64,000 nt of DNA from CANKHJ01 sp035556495 (GCA_035556495.1 DATMEW010000074.1:1-64000), one strand, 5' to 3'. Shown: positions 43,238 to 52,599, counted from the stretch's first letter. The notes: generated from the sequence alone by a model not told the origin. Numbers and translations are program-made.

Positions 43238-44098
43238 TTACCAGAAGCCCGCGATGTCGAAGCTGTAGGTCACGCCGAGGCCGACATAGGTCTGGTTGTG
43301 TGAGCCGCGCTGCCGCACCAGCGGGGAATCCGCGGCGCTTCCAACCAGCCTGTCATACTCGACGAAGGCATAGGTGGCGAATTGCCGTGTCCAGTCATAG
43401 CGAAGCTGCGCGCCTGCACCCCAGGCATGAACTCCGCCCTTGGCGCTGTAGAGCGGCAGGCCGGAATTGATGGACTGAACCGGGGTCACCCCGAAATACG
43501 GGCTGAGCGCCGCGCTGCTTGCGAATGTCACGCGCGGACCGGCGGAGAAGGTCAGTTGCCGGCTCACGGGCAAAACGACATCCGCGTTCAGATCGCCGAT
43601 CAGGCCATGGTGGCCGCCGATGCCATGACGGAGTTCACCGCGCGTGCGGAGCCAGGGCGCCCACCACATCTCGGCGAACACACCGGCCTCGAACACGAAG
43701 TCCACCTTGCCGAGACCACGCAGATCAGCGTCGTCGCCCTCGTAGCGGGGCATGCGGATCTGCCCAACGGGACCGACCCGGAAGTTGCCCTGGTCGAACA
43801 GGGAGAAGCCGAAACCGTCACGCGGGCTGGTGAAGCCGCGCGGCACATTGGCGCGGCGAACGCTGAAGACCGGCTTGGCGCCGAATCTGTTGCGATCCGA
43901 TCCGACATAGGACGGCCCCCAGCCGGGCTCGGCACCGATCGTCACCGTCCAGTCGCTGGCGGCTCCCGCGGCGGCCGGCGCGGGGGCGCGCAACGGCGCC
44001 TGATCGGCTGCCTGCGCCATTCCGGCGCCGAACGCGATGACCCCGAACGCAGCGGCGAATGCCAAGCCCCTGCTCTGCTCCACAGCCCCCAGCTTCAT
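43238..44098 (-). CDS. MipA/OmpV family outer-membrane protein
   Basis: 286 residues with a signal peptide (to AQA, about residue 30), a Pro/Ala linker and the beta-barrel features of MipA: WTVTIGAEPGWGPSYVGSDRNRFGAKPVFSVR, FGFSLFDQGNFRVGPVGQIRMPRYEGDDADLRGLG and a C-terminal GLGVTYSFDIAGFW ending in an aromatic residue for BAM assembly. The role is unclear; MipA-type proteins are linked to murein enzymes or act as barrels. It is not part of the flagellar unit. Confidence 0.88.
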   Translation of the reverse strand: MKLGAVEQSRGLAFAAAFGVIAFGAGMAQAADQAPLRAPAPAAAGAASDWTVTIGAEPGWGPSYVGSDRNRFGAKPVFSVRRANVPRGFTSPRDGFGFSLFDQGNFRVGPVGQIRMPRYEGDDADLRGLGKVDFVFEAGVFAEMWWAPWLRTRGELRHGIGGHHGLIGDLNADVVLPVSRQLTFSAGPRVTFASSAALSPYFGVTPVQSINSGLPLYSAKGGVHAWGAGAQLRYDWTRQFATYAFVEYDRLVGSAADSPLVRQRGSHNQTYVGLGVTYSFDIAGFW

Positions 44099-44166
44099 GT
44101 CTCGTCAGCACTCCAGTGGTCCAGGACGCCCTACATCTGTTCGAGGGGTAGCACGACGGGTCACGA

Positions 44167-45645
44167 TCATACAGGCCCATCGGCCACAGCCCGGTTAACG
44201 GAATCGTTTAATGCAGCAGGTGTGGCCTTCCTGCCGCGCCGGTTTCTGCCGTTGCCACCGGTCAAGGTCGGCTCAGCGGCAGCGATGGAGGTATCCTGCG
44301 GATCTCCCGCGACCTCATGGTCATCTGCCGCAGGCGCGGCGCGGAACATCGCGAGCAGCGGCCGCGCCACACGCGCCCTGAACCGGCGACTCCAGATATA
44401 AGCTTGGGTGGCTGCCTGCCCCGCCCTGCCGCCAGCCCAGATCAGCTCGAACGGGACGAACAGCCGCCACCGGTCGTCCCGCGCCGCGATACCGGCCGCA
44501 ATCAGATTGCCGGCCATCGCGCTGGTATTGAGGCCATGCCCCGAGAAGCCGTTCGCGACCCACACGCCCGGCCGCAGGCAGCCGATCTGCGGCATGCGAT
44601 GGATCGTGTTTCCGAACACGCCGGACCACGCATGGGCAATCGGCGGCCGGCCGATCTGCGGAAAGGTCCGGGCGATCTCCCCCTGAAGCTTCGCAGCAAA
44701 GCGCGATGCGTTGCGTTCCCAGGTCGTGATCCGGGCGCACCACAGCAGCCGGTCTCCGTCCACGATCCTGTAGTGGTTGCTGCCTTCGGCCTCGCTGACA
44801 GCACCGGAGAACCGGACCGCTTCGGACAGCGCCGCGCCGAGCGGCTCGGTGACCACGACATAAGACCAGATCGGCCGCAGCGTCGCTTCGAGACTCGGCA
44901 GAACGCCGCTCATATGCGTGCCGCCGGCCAGCACGATGTGCTCCGCCCTGACGCGGCCCTGCGGCGTCGTCACCCGCTTGCGAATGCCGTCGAAATCAAT
45001 CGCGACCGCCGGCGTTTGCTCATAGATGGCGGCGCCCGCCGCCTCCGCCGCCGCCGCAAGTCCGCCGGCATAAGCCAGCGGGTCGATATGGAACGCGCGC
45101 GGATAATAGATGGCCTGATGATAACGTCGCGAATTCAGAGCGGCACGCACCTGGTCCGTCTGCCAGAATTCGGCTCGGGTGCCATAGACTGTGTTCAGCT
45201 CCTCCGCCTGCTGCGCCAGCTCCGCGCCGGCTTCGACAGCTTTGACCTCCAGCCATCCCCGCTTCGGGTCCGCCGCCCTAATGCGATCCGTACGGATGGC
45301 GCGGCGGACATAGTTCATGCCCTCTTCCGCGAGCGACCAGATTTCACGGGCCTGATCGCGGCCAACACGCTCGACGATACGCTCCCGGCCCTGATTGAAG
45401 CCCGGCAGAACGAAGCCGGCGTTGCGGCCCGACGCATTCCAGGCGATGCGTCTCGCCTCCAGAAGCGCAACGGACCAGCCGCGCCGCGCCAGTTCCCGCG
45501 CGGTCGTCAGCCCCGCGAGACCACCTCCGACCACGCAAACATCCACATCGATATCGCGAGTCAGCGCCCGGCGCGGCAGGCCCCGCGCGCCCGCAGCCGT
45601 CGCGTACCAGTTCGCCCCATAAACAGGATCGTTTACCGCATCCAT
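44167..45645 (-). CDS. FAD-dependent oxidoreductase, DAO/PuuB-like
   Basis: 492 residues from ATG 45645. The FAD site VDVCVVGGGLAGLTTARELARRGWSVALLEARRIAWNASGRNAGFV is followed by a DAO-type middle and C-terminal WSGVFGNTIHRMPQIGCLRPGVWVANGFSGHGLNTSAMAGNLIAAGIA, the second FAD contact. It resembles gamma-glutamylputrescine oxidase and other amine oxidases of that group. It has an unusual C-terminal basic tail of about 60 residues (NGRNRRGRKATP). The substrate is not certain. Confidence 0.87.
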   Translation of the reverse strand: MDAVNDPVYGANWYATAAGARGLPRRALTRDIDVDVCVVGGGLAGLTTARELARRGWSVALLEARRIAWNASGRNAGFVLPGFNQGRERIVERVGRDQAREIWSLAEEGMNYVRRAIRTDRIRAADPKRGWLEVKAVEAGAELAQQAEELNTVYGTRAEFWQTDQVRAALNSRRYHQAIYYPRAFHIDPLAYAGGLAAAAEAAGAAIYEQTPAVAIDFDGIRKRVTTPQGRVRAEHIVLAGGTHMSGVLPSLEATLRPIWSYVVVTEPLGAALSEAVRFSGAVSEAEGSNHYRIVDGDRLLWCARITTWERNASRFAAKLQGEIARTFPQIGRPPIAHAWSGVFGNTIHRMPQIGCLRPGVWVANGFSGHGLNTSAMAGNLIAAGIAARDDRWRLFVPFELIWAGGRAGQAATQAYIWSRRFRARVARPLLAMFRAAPAADDHEVAGDPQDTSIAAAEPTLTGGNGRNRRGRKATPAALNDSVNRAVADGPV

Positions 45646-45735
45646 CTGTCGCAACGCCGTCTTGAAACGATGTGTTTATGCTAAACTGCGGCGGTTGGGA
45701 ATCGGCAGGTTTCTGCGTTTGAGGGAACGATCGAC

Positions 45736-46263
45736 ATGCGGCGCCTTCTTCTGTTGCGTCATGCCAAAGCCGAGCGTGGATTTGCGGGCCTCGACGACCA
45801 TGAGCGCGCGCTGGAGCCGCGCGGGCACAACGACGCCCGATTGATGGGCGCCTATCTTGCCCGGCATGCCATGCTGCCGGACCGTGCCGTCGTATCCCCT
45901 TCGAAACGGACCACCCAGACATGGGAGGAGGTCCGCACGGAACTGGACCCCTTTCCTTCCCTGCACAGCGAGCCCCGGCTCTACAACGCGAGCGCGGATA
46001 CCATTCTCGACGTGATCCGCGAGACACCTGCCAGCGTCCAGACCCTGTTGGTGGTGGGTCACAATCCCGGCCTGCACGAGACCGCCTTCCAGTTCGTCGC
46101 CTCGGGCGAAACGGAGCCTCGCGCGCGGCTGTACGATAACTTTCCGACAGCCGCCCTCGCGGTCATCGAATTTTCGATCCATGATTGGGCAGAAATCCAG
46201 CCGCTCAGCGGCCGGCTTGAACGCTATGTGACGCCCAAGCTGCTGAACCTGCCGGCCGACTGA
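45736..46263 (+). CDS. SixA-like histidine phosphatase
   Basis: 175 residues with the histidine-phosphatase motif RHAKAE (nucleophile His8), a second Arg in PSKRTTQTW, and the second His in VVGHNPGLHE. The fold is that of SixA, which removes phosphate from phosphohistidine signalling proteins, though its target here is unknown. It is the only plus-strand gene between the divergent oxidoreductase gene and the convergent MFS gene. Confidence 0.9.
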   Translation: MRRLLLLRHAKAERGFAGLDDHERALEPRGHNDARLMGAYLARHAMLPDRAVVSPSKRTTQTWEEVRTELDPFPSLHSEPRLYNASADTILDVIRETPASVQTLLVVGHNPGLHETAFQFVASGETEPRARLYDNFPTAALAVIEFSIHDWAEIQPLSGRLERYVTPKLLNLPAD

Positions 46264-46325
46264 CGCCGCGGCGGATCATCGACGCGAGGTTCAGCCGGTC
46301 CGGCGACGGCATCCGCCATGCGTCG

Positions 46326-47552
46326 TCACGGGATCGGCTTTTCGATCCGCGCAAGCTGCGGAAACAGCTTCCACCACAGACCGGCAATGCCGACAGCCGC
46401 AAGGCCGCCGAGCAGCGCCGCCGGCACCACGCCGAACCAGACCGCCATCGCGCCCGCGCGGAATTCGCCGAGCGTGCCGGACGTGCCGGTGAAGACGGTA
46501 TTCACCGCCATCACCCGCCCCAGCATCTCGTTGGGCGTGCGGGTCTGGATCAGCGATTGGCGGATCACCACGCTCACCGCATCGGCCGCGCCATAGATCG
46601 CGAGCGCGACCATCGACAGCCAGAACCATGGCGAAAGCGCAAAGACGACGACCGACACGCCGAAAATCGCCACGGAGCCGAGCAGGATGAAACCGGCGCG
46701 CCGCTCAATGGCCCAACGCGCCAGAAGTATGGACATCGTCAGCGCGCCAACGGCCGGGGCCGCGCGCAGAAGACCGAGCCCTTCCGGCCCGGTGTGCAGA
46801 ACATCACGGGCGAAAACAGGCAGCAGCGCGGTTACCCCGCCGCAGAGGAAAGCAAACAGGTCCAGCGAAATCGCACCCAGCAGGATGGGCTGATGGCGCA
46901 GATAGGTGAAGCCTGCGAACACGGTCTGAAGGGTCACGGGCTTGCGATCCGGCGGCCGCACCGGCTTTGGCAGCAGGCTGATGAGCACCGCCGCGATCGC
47001 GAAAGTCGCCGCGCAAATCCCGTAAACGACACCCGGACCGTACAGATAGAGAAACCCGCCGACCGCCGGCCCCGCGATCACCGCCGTCTGCAACGCCGTA
47101 GCGGAAGCCGCAATGGCCCGTGGCAATATCTCCATCGGCACGATGCCGGGAAGGATGGCGTGCAGGGTCGGGATCTCGATGGCGCGCGCGGTGCCGCCGA
47201 CCAGCAGGATCGCCAGAATGATATCGCGCTCGATCCAGCCCGCCACGCTGGCGGCAGCGAGAAGAAACGCGCAGCACGCCTTGGTGATCTGGCAAAGCGC
47301 GGCGATGCGCCGCCGGTCGAACCTGTCCACGATCTGCCCGGCGAAGACGCCCATCAGGACGAAGGGGAAGAACTGCACCAGACCCACGAGCCCGAGATCG
47401 AACGGATCGTTGGTCAGCGCATAGATCTGCCAGCCCACTGCAACAGCGAGCATCTGGAACGCGCCGTTGGTAAAGGTCCGGGCGGACCAGAACATCATGA
47501 AAACAGGATGCCGAAGCAGACTGCTCCGGGATTGCGCCACGACCTGCTCCAC
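46326..47552 (-). CDS. MFS transporter (MFS_3/enterobactin-exporter-like)
   Basis: 408 residues with about twelve membrane helices. Typical loop motifs are ALTNDPFDLGLVGLVQFFPFVLMGVFAGQIVDRFDRRRI and QSLIQTRTPNEMLGRVMAVNTVFTG, found in the subfamily of MFS proteins with EntS-type layout. It lies 10 bases after the dioxygenase beta gene on the same strand, so it may move a substrate or product of the aromatic pathway. Confidence 0.88.
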   Translation of the reverse strand: MEQVVAQSRSSLLRHPVFMMFWSARTFTNGAFQMLAVAVGWQIYALTNDPFDLGLVGLVQFFPFVLMGVFAGQIVDRFDRRRIAALCQITKACCAFLLAAASVAGWIERDIILAILLVGGTARAIEIPTLHAILPGIVPMEILPRAIAASATALQTAVIAGPAVGGFLYLYGPGVVYGICAATFAIAAVLISLLPKPVRPPDRKPVTLQTVFAGFTYLRHQPILLGAISLDLFAFLCGGVTALLPVFARDVLHTGPEGLGLLRAAPAVGALTMSILLARWAIERRAGFILLGSVAIFGVSVVVFALSPWFWLSMVALAIYGAADAVSVVIRQSLIQTRTPNEMLGRVMAVNTVFTGTSGTLGEFRAGAMAVWFGVVPAALLGGLAAVGIAGLWWKLFPQLARIEKPIP

Positions 47553-47562
47553 TTATCGGCCC

Positions 47563-48033
47563 CTAAAGCGGAATGGCCAGCAGCGTGTCGATCTGGCGGC
47601 TGTCCAATACGACGATCCGCTCCGCGAAGGCCAGCGCCTCGCCCTCGACCACGATCCGATCCTCATAACGACCCGTGGCGAAGATCGTCGTCTCGCCCGT
47701 ATGCATGATGCGGGCGACCAGAAAATTGCTTTGCACCCTCAATACACCGCCATCGCTGGGCGAAATCAGAGGCGCGCCGAGGATATGCCGATAGCGCTGC
47801 GCCTCGTAGACATTCGCATCGCGGAGCGACTTGATCCGGTCCCACAGCATCGCCCGCGAGGTCGCATACATCATGCCGATGGGAAAGCCGCGCCGGAAGT
47901 TCTCATCGGTAGTCACGACATAACGGCCGGCTTCGACGAACAACGCCGGCCATTCCTCAAGAAGATCATCGTCGATGATCTGCGCGTAGCGCGCCAGAAA
48001 GGTCTGCACCTTCAACAGCAATTCGATATCCAT
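47563..48033 (-). CDS. Aromatic-ring-hydroxylating dioxygenase, beta subunit
   Basis: 156 residues with the SnoaL-like ring-hydroxylating beta fold: FLARYAQIIDDDLLEEWPALFVEAGRYVVTTDENF, YATSRAMLWDRIKSLRDANVYEAQRYRHILGAPLI, then LRVQSNFLVARIMHTGETTIFATGRYEDRI. Beta subunits stabilise the alpha hexamer and carry no catalytic centre. The alpha gene lies 61 bases upstream. Confidence 0.9.
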   Translation of the reverse strand: MDIELLLKVQTFLARYAQIIDDDLLEEWPALFVEAGRYVVTTDENFRRGFPIGMMYATSRAMLWDRIKSLRDANVYEAQRYRHILGAPLISPSDGGVLRVQSNFLVARIMHTGETTIFATGRYEDRIVVEGEALAFAERIVVLDSRQIDTLLAIPL

Positions 48034-48094
48034 GCCGGAACCTGAAATGATCAGAACATATTCTCATGCAGCGACAGCGTCGTCGGCGTGAAAC

Positions 48095-49321
48095 CTAAAT
48101 GTCCATCAATTGACGGTAGTTTTTCCAGAATGCGCGAACCGAAGCCTCGGTGACCCGGCTCTCGGCCGACGAGACGCTGGCGCCCCCCATTTCCACCACG
48201 GAGGTGAAGTCCTTGGCGGCCGCGACGCCGCGCTGGACGAAGCCGGTCGCGGCGCCGTCTTCCATGGAAATATAGCCCGCCGGGCCCATCAGATTGGCTT
48301 GCCGCAGGCGCCGCTCGGTCATCTCGTCGTCGTCATCGACAAAGCCGAACGCCATCCAGACCAGTTCCGTCCGTTCCGGGCCGATCGGCACGACGCGGCG
48401 GACGGCGAGGCTGTTGCGGATCTGCTGAAGTACGAAATTCGGAAACACCGTGAGGATTTGCAACCCCACGTCATCGCCGAACTCGTCCACGGACTGAAGC
48501 ATTTCCGGCGCTTCGAGCACGAAGCCATCCTGCGCCGCGCGCAGCTTCGCCTGCTCGTATTCCTTGCTGGAAAGAGCGTCGCCGATGGAAAAGCTGATGT
48601 GCGAGCCGCCGGATTCGTTGATGACGACACCGCCCTTCTGTGACAGGCGATTGAGCCGGAAGGTCGTGAAGAAGGTGTGCAGCAGGCTGGCGTGATAGGT
48701 GTCCTTCACATTCTCGAAATAGAGCTTCCAGTTGTTGTTCAGCATCTGGCTGTAGCCACCCATCAGCTTAACGGGCGCGCGCATCACGCGCCGAATCTTG
48801 GCGCTGATGTCGGGACCGAGATAGTCCTCGATCGGCGGTGTGGCGTCGGAGCAAGTGCCGAACACCAGCCCTGCGAAGACCGTGAGCCGCAGCTTGCGCG
48901 GCGCCTGGGATTCCGGCTGCGCGTCGGCCGGCATGCCGCCCTTGCCGCCGATGCCGCGCCGGAAGGCGATGCCGGTGAGCTTGCCCGAGAGATCGTAGGT
49001 CCAGTTATGATAGACGCACGAAAACTCTTTCGCCTCTCCCTGCTCGTGGAGACAGAGCAAGGCGCCGCGATGCGCGCAGCGGTTTTCAAAGGCGTGCAGT
49101 TCACCGTTCTCATCCCGCGTCACGACCACCTGCATGTCGCCAATCGCGCTGCGGCGGAATGTATTCGCTTCCGACACCTCGGCTTCGAGGCACAGAAAAT
49201 TCCAGATAGGGCCGCGGAAAACCCTGTCCTGCTCCCGAGCGTAGATATCCGGGTCCGAATAGATCCAGTAAGGCACGCGGGTCAGCCCTTCGGGCGGCCA
49301 CTCACGGTGATGAACATTCAT
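48095..49321 (-). CDS. Aromatic-ring-hydroxylating dioxygenase, alpha subunit (Rieske)
   Basis: 408 residues. The Rieske [2Fe-2S] site has Cys82, His84 (CAHRGALL), Cys102 and His105 (CVYHNWTY). The mononuclear iron site is FENVKDTYHASLLH, giving Asp207, His210 and His215. The catalytic domain follows. It would insert both oxygen atoms into an aromatic or heteroaromatic acid. No ferredoxin or reductase gene is adjacent, so electron transfer partners must be shared. With the beta subunit, MFS and Bug genes it forms a likely four-gene catabolic group. Confidence 0.92.
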   Translation of the reverse strand: MNVHHREWPPEGLTRVPYWIYSDPDIYAREQDRVFRGPIWNFLCLEAEVSEANTFRRSAIGDMQVVVTRDENGELHAFENRCAHRGALLCLHEQGEAKEFSCVYHNWTYDLSGKLTGIAFRRGIGGKGGMPADAQPESQAPRKLRLTVFAGLVFGTCSDATPPIEDYLGPDISAKIRRVMRAPVKLMGGYSQMLNNNWKLYFENVKDTYHASLLHTFFTTFRLNRLSQKGGVVINESGGSHISFSIGDALSSKEYEQAKLRAAQDGFVLEAPEMLQSVDEFGDDVGLQILTVFPNFVLQQIRNSLAVRRVVPIGPERTELVWMAFGFVDDDDEMTERRLRQANLMGPAGYISMEDGAATGFVQRGVAAAKDFTSVVEMGGASVSSAESRVTEASVRAFWKNYRQLMDI

Positions 49322-49373
49322 TGCTGCTAACCTGACGACAGTTTCTGGAATGCGGACGAGACTTCGATGAGGA

Positions 49374-50354
49374 TCACTTCCCGTCCATGGTGATGCCGGC
49401 CTTCTGGATCACGTCGCGCCACCGAACGATCTCCGCCTGAAGAAATTTACCGGTTTCTTCCGGCGTTCCGCCGACAGCTTCGGCAGACAGATCCGCCATG
49501 CGGCGCTGAATCTCGGGCTGTTTCAGCGCTTCGGCAAAATCCGCGCTGAGCTTGTCCGCAATGGGCTTCGGCGTCTTCGGTGGCGCCGCCACGGCGAACC
49601 ATGTCACCGAGGCGAAGCCGGGCAAAGCCTCGGCGATCGTCGGCACGTCCGGCAGGCTTGCGACACGCTTCTCCGCACCCACGGCGAGCAGCCGCAACTG
49701 ACCGCCGCGCACCAGTGAAAGCGACACTCCGAGATTGTCGAACATCACCTCGATATTGCCCGCGACCAGATCCTGCAAGGCCGGCGCGGAGCCACGATAG
49801 GGCGCATGAACGAGCTTGGCCGGCGCCATCAGCTTGAACATCTCCGCGGTGAGGTGCGACGTGGTGCCGTTGCCCTGAGAAGCGTAGGTCAGCTTGTCGG
49901 GATTGGCTTTCACATAAGCGACGAATTCGCCGAGATCCTTGACCGCGAGCTTGGGATTCACGACCAGAGCATTCGGCACGCGCGCCATGACCGTGATCGG
50001 CACGAACTGCGTCGGATCAAAATTCAGCCGGGGATAAAGGCTTTGATTGACGGCAAGGGGAGATGGCGGCGTGGCCATCAGGGTGTAGCCGTCCGGCTCG
50101 CTGTTGAACACGGCCTCCGCGCCGATATTGCCGCCGGCGCCGGTGCGGTTCTCGATCACGACAGGCTGGTTCCACTTTCTGGAGAGCCAGTCGCCCAGCA
50201 ACCGCGGCAGCACGTCGGCGGTTCCACCAGCGGGAAACGGAACGATGATGCGCACAGGCCGGTTCGGGAAGGTGTCCGCTGTTCCTTGAGCGGCCAGAGG
50301 GCCGTTGCCCAGCATCAGCGCCATCAGAACTCCGACAGCAAGCCTCATCTTCAT
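49374..50354 (-). CDS. Bug/TctC-family substrate-binding protein of the aromatic cluster
   Basis: 326 residues from ATG 50354 with GGGAGG 6-7 bases upstream. A Sec signal (MKMRLAVGVLMALMLGNGPLAAQ) precedes the Bug pattern FPNRPVRIIVPFPAGGTADVLPRLLG, ENRTGAGGNIGAE and PDGYTLMAT. Orphan Bug receptors often sit beside catabolic genes for the ligand. It lies directly upstream of the dioxygenase alpha gene on the same strand (52-base gap), so the ligand may be the aromatic substrate. Confidence 0.9.
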   Translation of the reverse strand: MKMRLAVGVLMALMLGNGPLAAQGTADTFPNRPVRIIVPFPAGGTADVLPRLLGDWLSRKWNQPVVIENRTGAGGNIGAEAVFNSEPDGYTLMATPPSPLAVNQSLYPRLNFDPTQFVPITVMARVPNALVVNPKLAVKDLGEFVAYVKANPDKLTYASQGNGTTSHLTAEMFKLMAPAKLVHAPYRGSAPALQDLVAGNIEVMFDNLGVSLSLVRGGQLRLLAVGAEKRVASLPDVPTIAEALPGFASVTWFAVAAPPKTPKPIADKLSADFAEALKQPEIQRRMADLSAEAVGGTPEETGKFLQAEIVRWRDVIQKAGITMDGK

Positions 50355-50457
50355 TCGCCCCTCCCCGTCCACCGTTTTGTTGCGCCGCGCCGGCTCACGC
50401 CCGCTTCGGCGCGACCACGATAGGGCGCAAATCCTCCGGAGGGAACCGCCAAAACAG

Positions 50458-50489
50458 AAAAGCCGCCCGATGGGCGTCGGACGGCTTTT
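50458..50489 (-). terminator. Terminator of the YciF gene
   Basis: Read on the minus strand: AAAAGCCG... with one mismatched pair and CGGCTTTT, followed by CTGTTTTGG, giving a T-rich tail. It lies 18 bases past the YciF stop. Confidence 0.65.
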
Positions 50490-50506
50490 GCGATGCGGTG
50501 GCGATG

Positions 50507-51013
50507 TCAACTCGCGGCTTTGAGATTCACGCTGTTCTCCGCCATGGTCGTCAGCTTCTTGTCGGTCGCCTTTTCCTCTTCGAGATTCCTGGCGAGAACG
50601 GAGGCGCAGTCGTTGCGCCCCAGACGGCGCGCGAACGCGATCATGGTGCCGTAGCGCGTGATCTCGTAATGCTCGACAGCCTGCGCGGCCGCGATCAACG
50701 CCGCATCGAGAACTTCCTTGTCCGCGACTTCTCCCGCGACCTCATCGGCTTCCTTGAGAATACCGTCGATCGCCGGACAGTTGGTTCCCTTGATGTCCAC
50801 GCCATGCATCCTGAAGACTTCTTCAAGACGCTTGATCTGGCCCTCGGTTTCCATCAGGTGGGTCTGGAACCCCTGTTTCAGATTGGCATCGGTCGCCTTG
50901 TCGATCATGCCGGGCAGAGATTTCAGAATCTTGTTCTCCGCATAATAGATATCCCGAAGCAGATGCACGAAGAGATCGTCAAAGGTTTTGATGTCCTTGG
51001 TGAACAGTCCCAT
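50507..51013 (-). CDS. YciE/YciF ferritin-like family protein (DUF892)
   Basis: 168 residues of a four-helix ferritin-like fold: FTKDIKTFDDLFVHLLRDIYYAENKILKSLPGMIDKA, QTHLMETEGQIKRLEEVFRMHGVD and AAQAVEHYEITRYGTMIAFARRLGR. Glu and His residues in YYAEN, ETEGQ and EHYE could bind a di-iron site. The family is induced by stress in several bacteria. AGGATG lies just before ATG 51013. Confidence 0.92.
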   Translation of the reverse strand: MGLFTKDIKTFDDLFVHLLRDIYYAENKILKSLPGMIDKATDANLKQGFQTHLMETEGQIKRLEEVFRMHGVDIKGTNCPAIDGILKEADEVAGEVADKEVLDAALIAAAQAVEHYEITRYGTMIAFARRLGRNDCASVLARNLEEEKATDKKLTTMAENSVNLKAAS

Positions 51014-51216
51014 GGCTTCATCCTTTCATGTCGGATTGCCGGCGGGCTCGCCGCCGCATCGCGCGATGCGCTGTGCCCGGCCAACGCCAGAGCCATCTCC
51101 CGGTTCCTCAAAGGGGGATAAAGAGCCTCGATAAACCGCTCCGGTTGAATTCCGGCGAAACAGATGCAACGACTGGAACTTCGGTTCCCTCAACCAGCGC
51201 TCCTGCCGCCGTCCCG

Positions 51217-51702
51217 ATGACAGACAGCCGACAGCCTTCCTCCGCCGCCCTGGTGACGGCTTTTGCTTTCGCCGCCACGCTCGGCCTGCTGGCGGCAATG
51301 GCCGTCCATGTCGCACTGACCGGATCCGGCGTCGGCCTGGGCAATGCCTGGCAGCAGGTCTTCCCCGCCTCGGGAGCGCTCGTCAGGTCCGCCATTGCAT
51401 GGTGGGCCATCGCCGCTGCCGGCTTTCTTGTGTCCCATGGCGCGGGGCGCATCTTCTTCCGATCCAGACCGGGATGGGAGGCGACCCTCATCCTCGCCGG
51501 TCTAGCTTTCGTCGGACTGCTGGCCTGGACCGGGCACGGCGCCTCCGGTGCCTTGACCCGGTCTGCCAGCCTCAGCCTGAGCCTGCATTTTATCGTCCTG
51601 CTGGTCGGAGGGGCGATGGCCGCAATCGGGGCCTATGCAGCTCTCGCGGGCAGGGATCGTCCTGTCCAGACGGACGGAGGGATGCTCACCCGGCCGAATT
51701 GA
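51217..51702 (+). CDS. Hypothetical four-helix membrane protein
   Basis: 161 residues from ATG 51217 with four hydrophobic segments (about residues 12-34, 58-77, 90-106 and 122-145) separated by short loops. The C-terminus is short and basic. No family is recognised. The frame continues upstream, but without membrane segments. It overlaps the end of the YaiI gene by 17 bases. Confidence 0.6.
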   Translation: MTDSRQPSSAALVTAFAFAATLGLLAAMAVHVALTGSGVGLGNAWQQVFPASGALVRSAIAWWAIAAAGFLVSHGAGRIFFRSRPGWEATLILAGLAFVGLLAWTGHGASGALTRSASLSLSLHFIVLLVGGAMAAIGAYAALAGRDRPVQTDGGMLTRPN

Positions 51703-52159
51703 ATCCCCCTTTCTGGAGGCGGATCACAGCGAGATTCAACGCCGACAGGAAAGCGGACCGGTCGCGCGGCGAAAACGGGCGCGGCCCGCCCGTGACCGCG
51801 CCTGCGCTGCGGAGGTCGGCCATCAGGTTCCGGGTCGCGAGAGTCATGCCAATGGACTCCGGTGTGAACGACTTGCCGTTCGGGGCGATCGCCATCGCCC
51901 CACGCTTCAGGGCCCTGTCCGCCAGCGGAATATCCGCGGTGATGACGATGTCGCCCGCCGTGGCCCGTTCCGCGATCCAATCGTCGGCAATATCCGGTCC
52001 CGCCGGAACCACCACGCGTTCGATCCAGGGCTCCCGCGGTATTGAGATAGGGGTATTGGACACCACATAGACCCTGCTTCCATGCCGCTGAGCGACCCGG
52101 TAGACCTCGTCCTTGACCGGGCAGGCGTCAGCGTCGATGAAGATTTGAATTTGTCTCAT
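51686..52159 (-). CDS. YaiI/YqxD family (DUF188) protein
   Basis: 157 residues with the family motif IFIDADACPVKDEVYRVA near the start, then VVPAGPDIADDWIAERATAGDIVITADIPLADRALKRGAMAIAPNGK and the C-terminal RDRSAFLSALNLAV. The fold is a PIN-like domain with conserved Asp residues (DADA, DIADDWI, TADIPLAD), suggesting metal binding. The function is not established. ATG 52159 was selected because family proteins start there. Confidence 0.9.
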   Translation of the reverse strand: MRQIQIFIDADACPVKDEVYRVAQRHGSRVYVVSNTPISIPREPWIERVVVPAGPDIADDWIAERATAGDIVITADIPLADRALKRGAMAIAPNGKSFTPESIGMTLATRNLMADLRSAGAVTGGPRPFSPRDRSAFLSALNLAVIRLQKGGFNSAG

Positions 52160-52342
52160 CTGCCCAGCCGCCTCCACACTCGCCATTCCGCCCTCCGGTT
52201 TCGCGGTCCCGCGCGGGGCCGGCTCACCCATGTCATTGCCATTTCAAGGAAAAGGTCTACAATAAAGACGGTTCGAACCTCACGCTTTGTTGCCAATGCC
52301 CAATTCGGGTCGTTAGCTTAAGGACGCTGAATTCGGATGATG

Positions 52343-52379
52343 CCCTTGCGAAAGCGCAAGGGAGCCAGCGCGTTGCGCT
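52343..52379 (+). promoter_or_regulatory. Structured leader of cspA: two tandem hairpins
   Basis: CCCTTGCG-AAAG-CGCAAGGG (52343-52362, perfect 8 bp) and AGCGC-GTT-GCGCT (52367-52379) lie in a row directly before the GGAGG at 52383-52387. They could be a cold-sensing element, but this is inferred from position only. Confidence 0.5.
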
Positions 52380-52392
52380 AACGGAGGCCACA

Positions 52393-52599
52393 ATGGCAAC
52401 AGGTACGGTGAAGTGGTTCAACGCCACGAAAGGTTTCGGCTTCATTCAGCCGGATGACGGCGGCAAGGATGTGTTCGTTCACATCAGCGCGGTGGAGCGC
52501 GCCGGTCTGCGCGGCCTCAACGAAGGCCAGAAGATTTCCTACGAAGTCGTGACGGACACCAAGCGCGGCAAGTCCAGCGCCGAAAATCTCAAGGCCTGA
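52393..52599 (+). CDS. Cold-shock protein CspA family
   Basis: 68 residues, a single cold-shock domain. RNP1-like motif KGFGFIQPDD and RNP2-like motif DVFVHISAVE, with MATGTVKWFNATKG at the start. It is a nucleic-acid-binding chaperone. A strong ribosome binding site and a structured leader precede it, and a strong terminator follows. Confidence 0.97.
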   Translation: MATGTVKWFNATKGFGFIQPDDGGKDVFVHISAVERAGLRGLNEGQKISYEVVTDTKRGKSSAENLKA

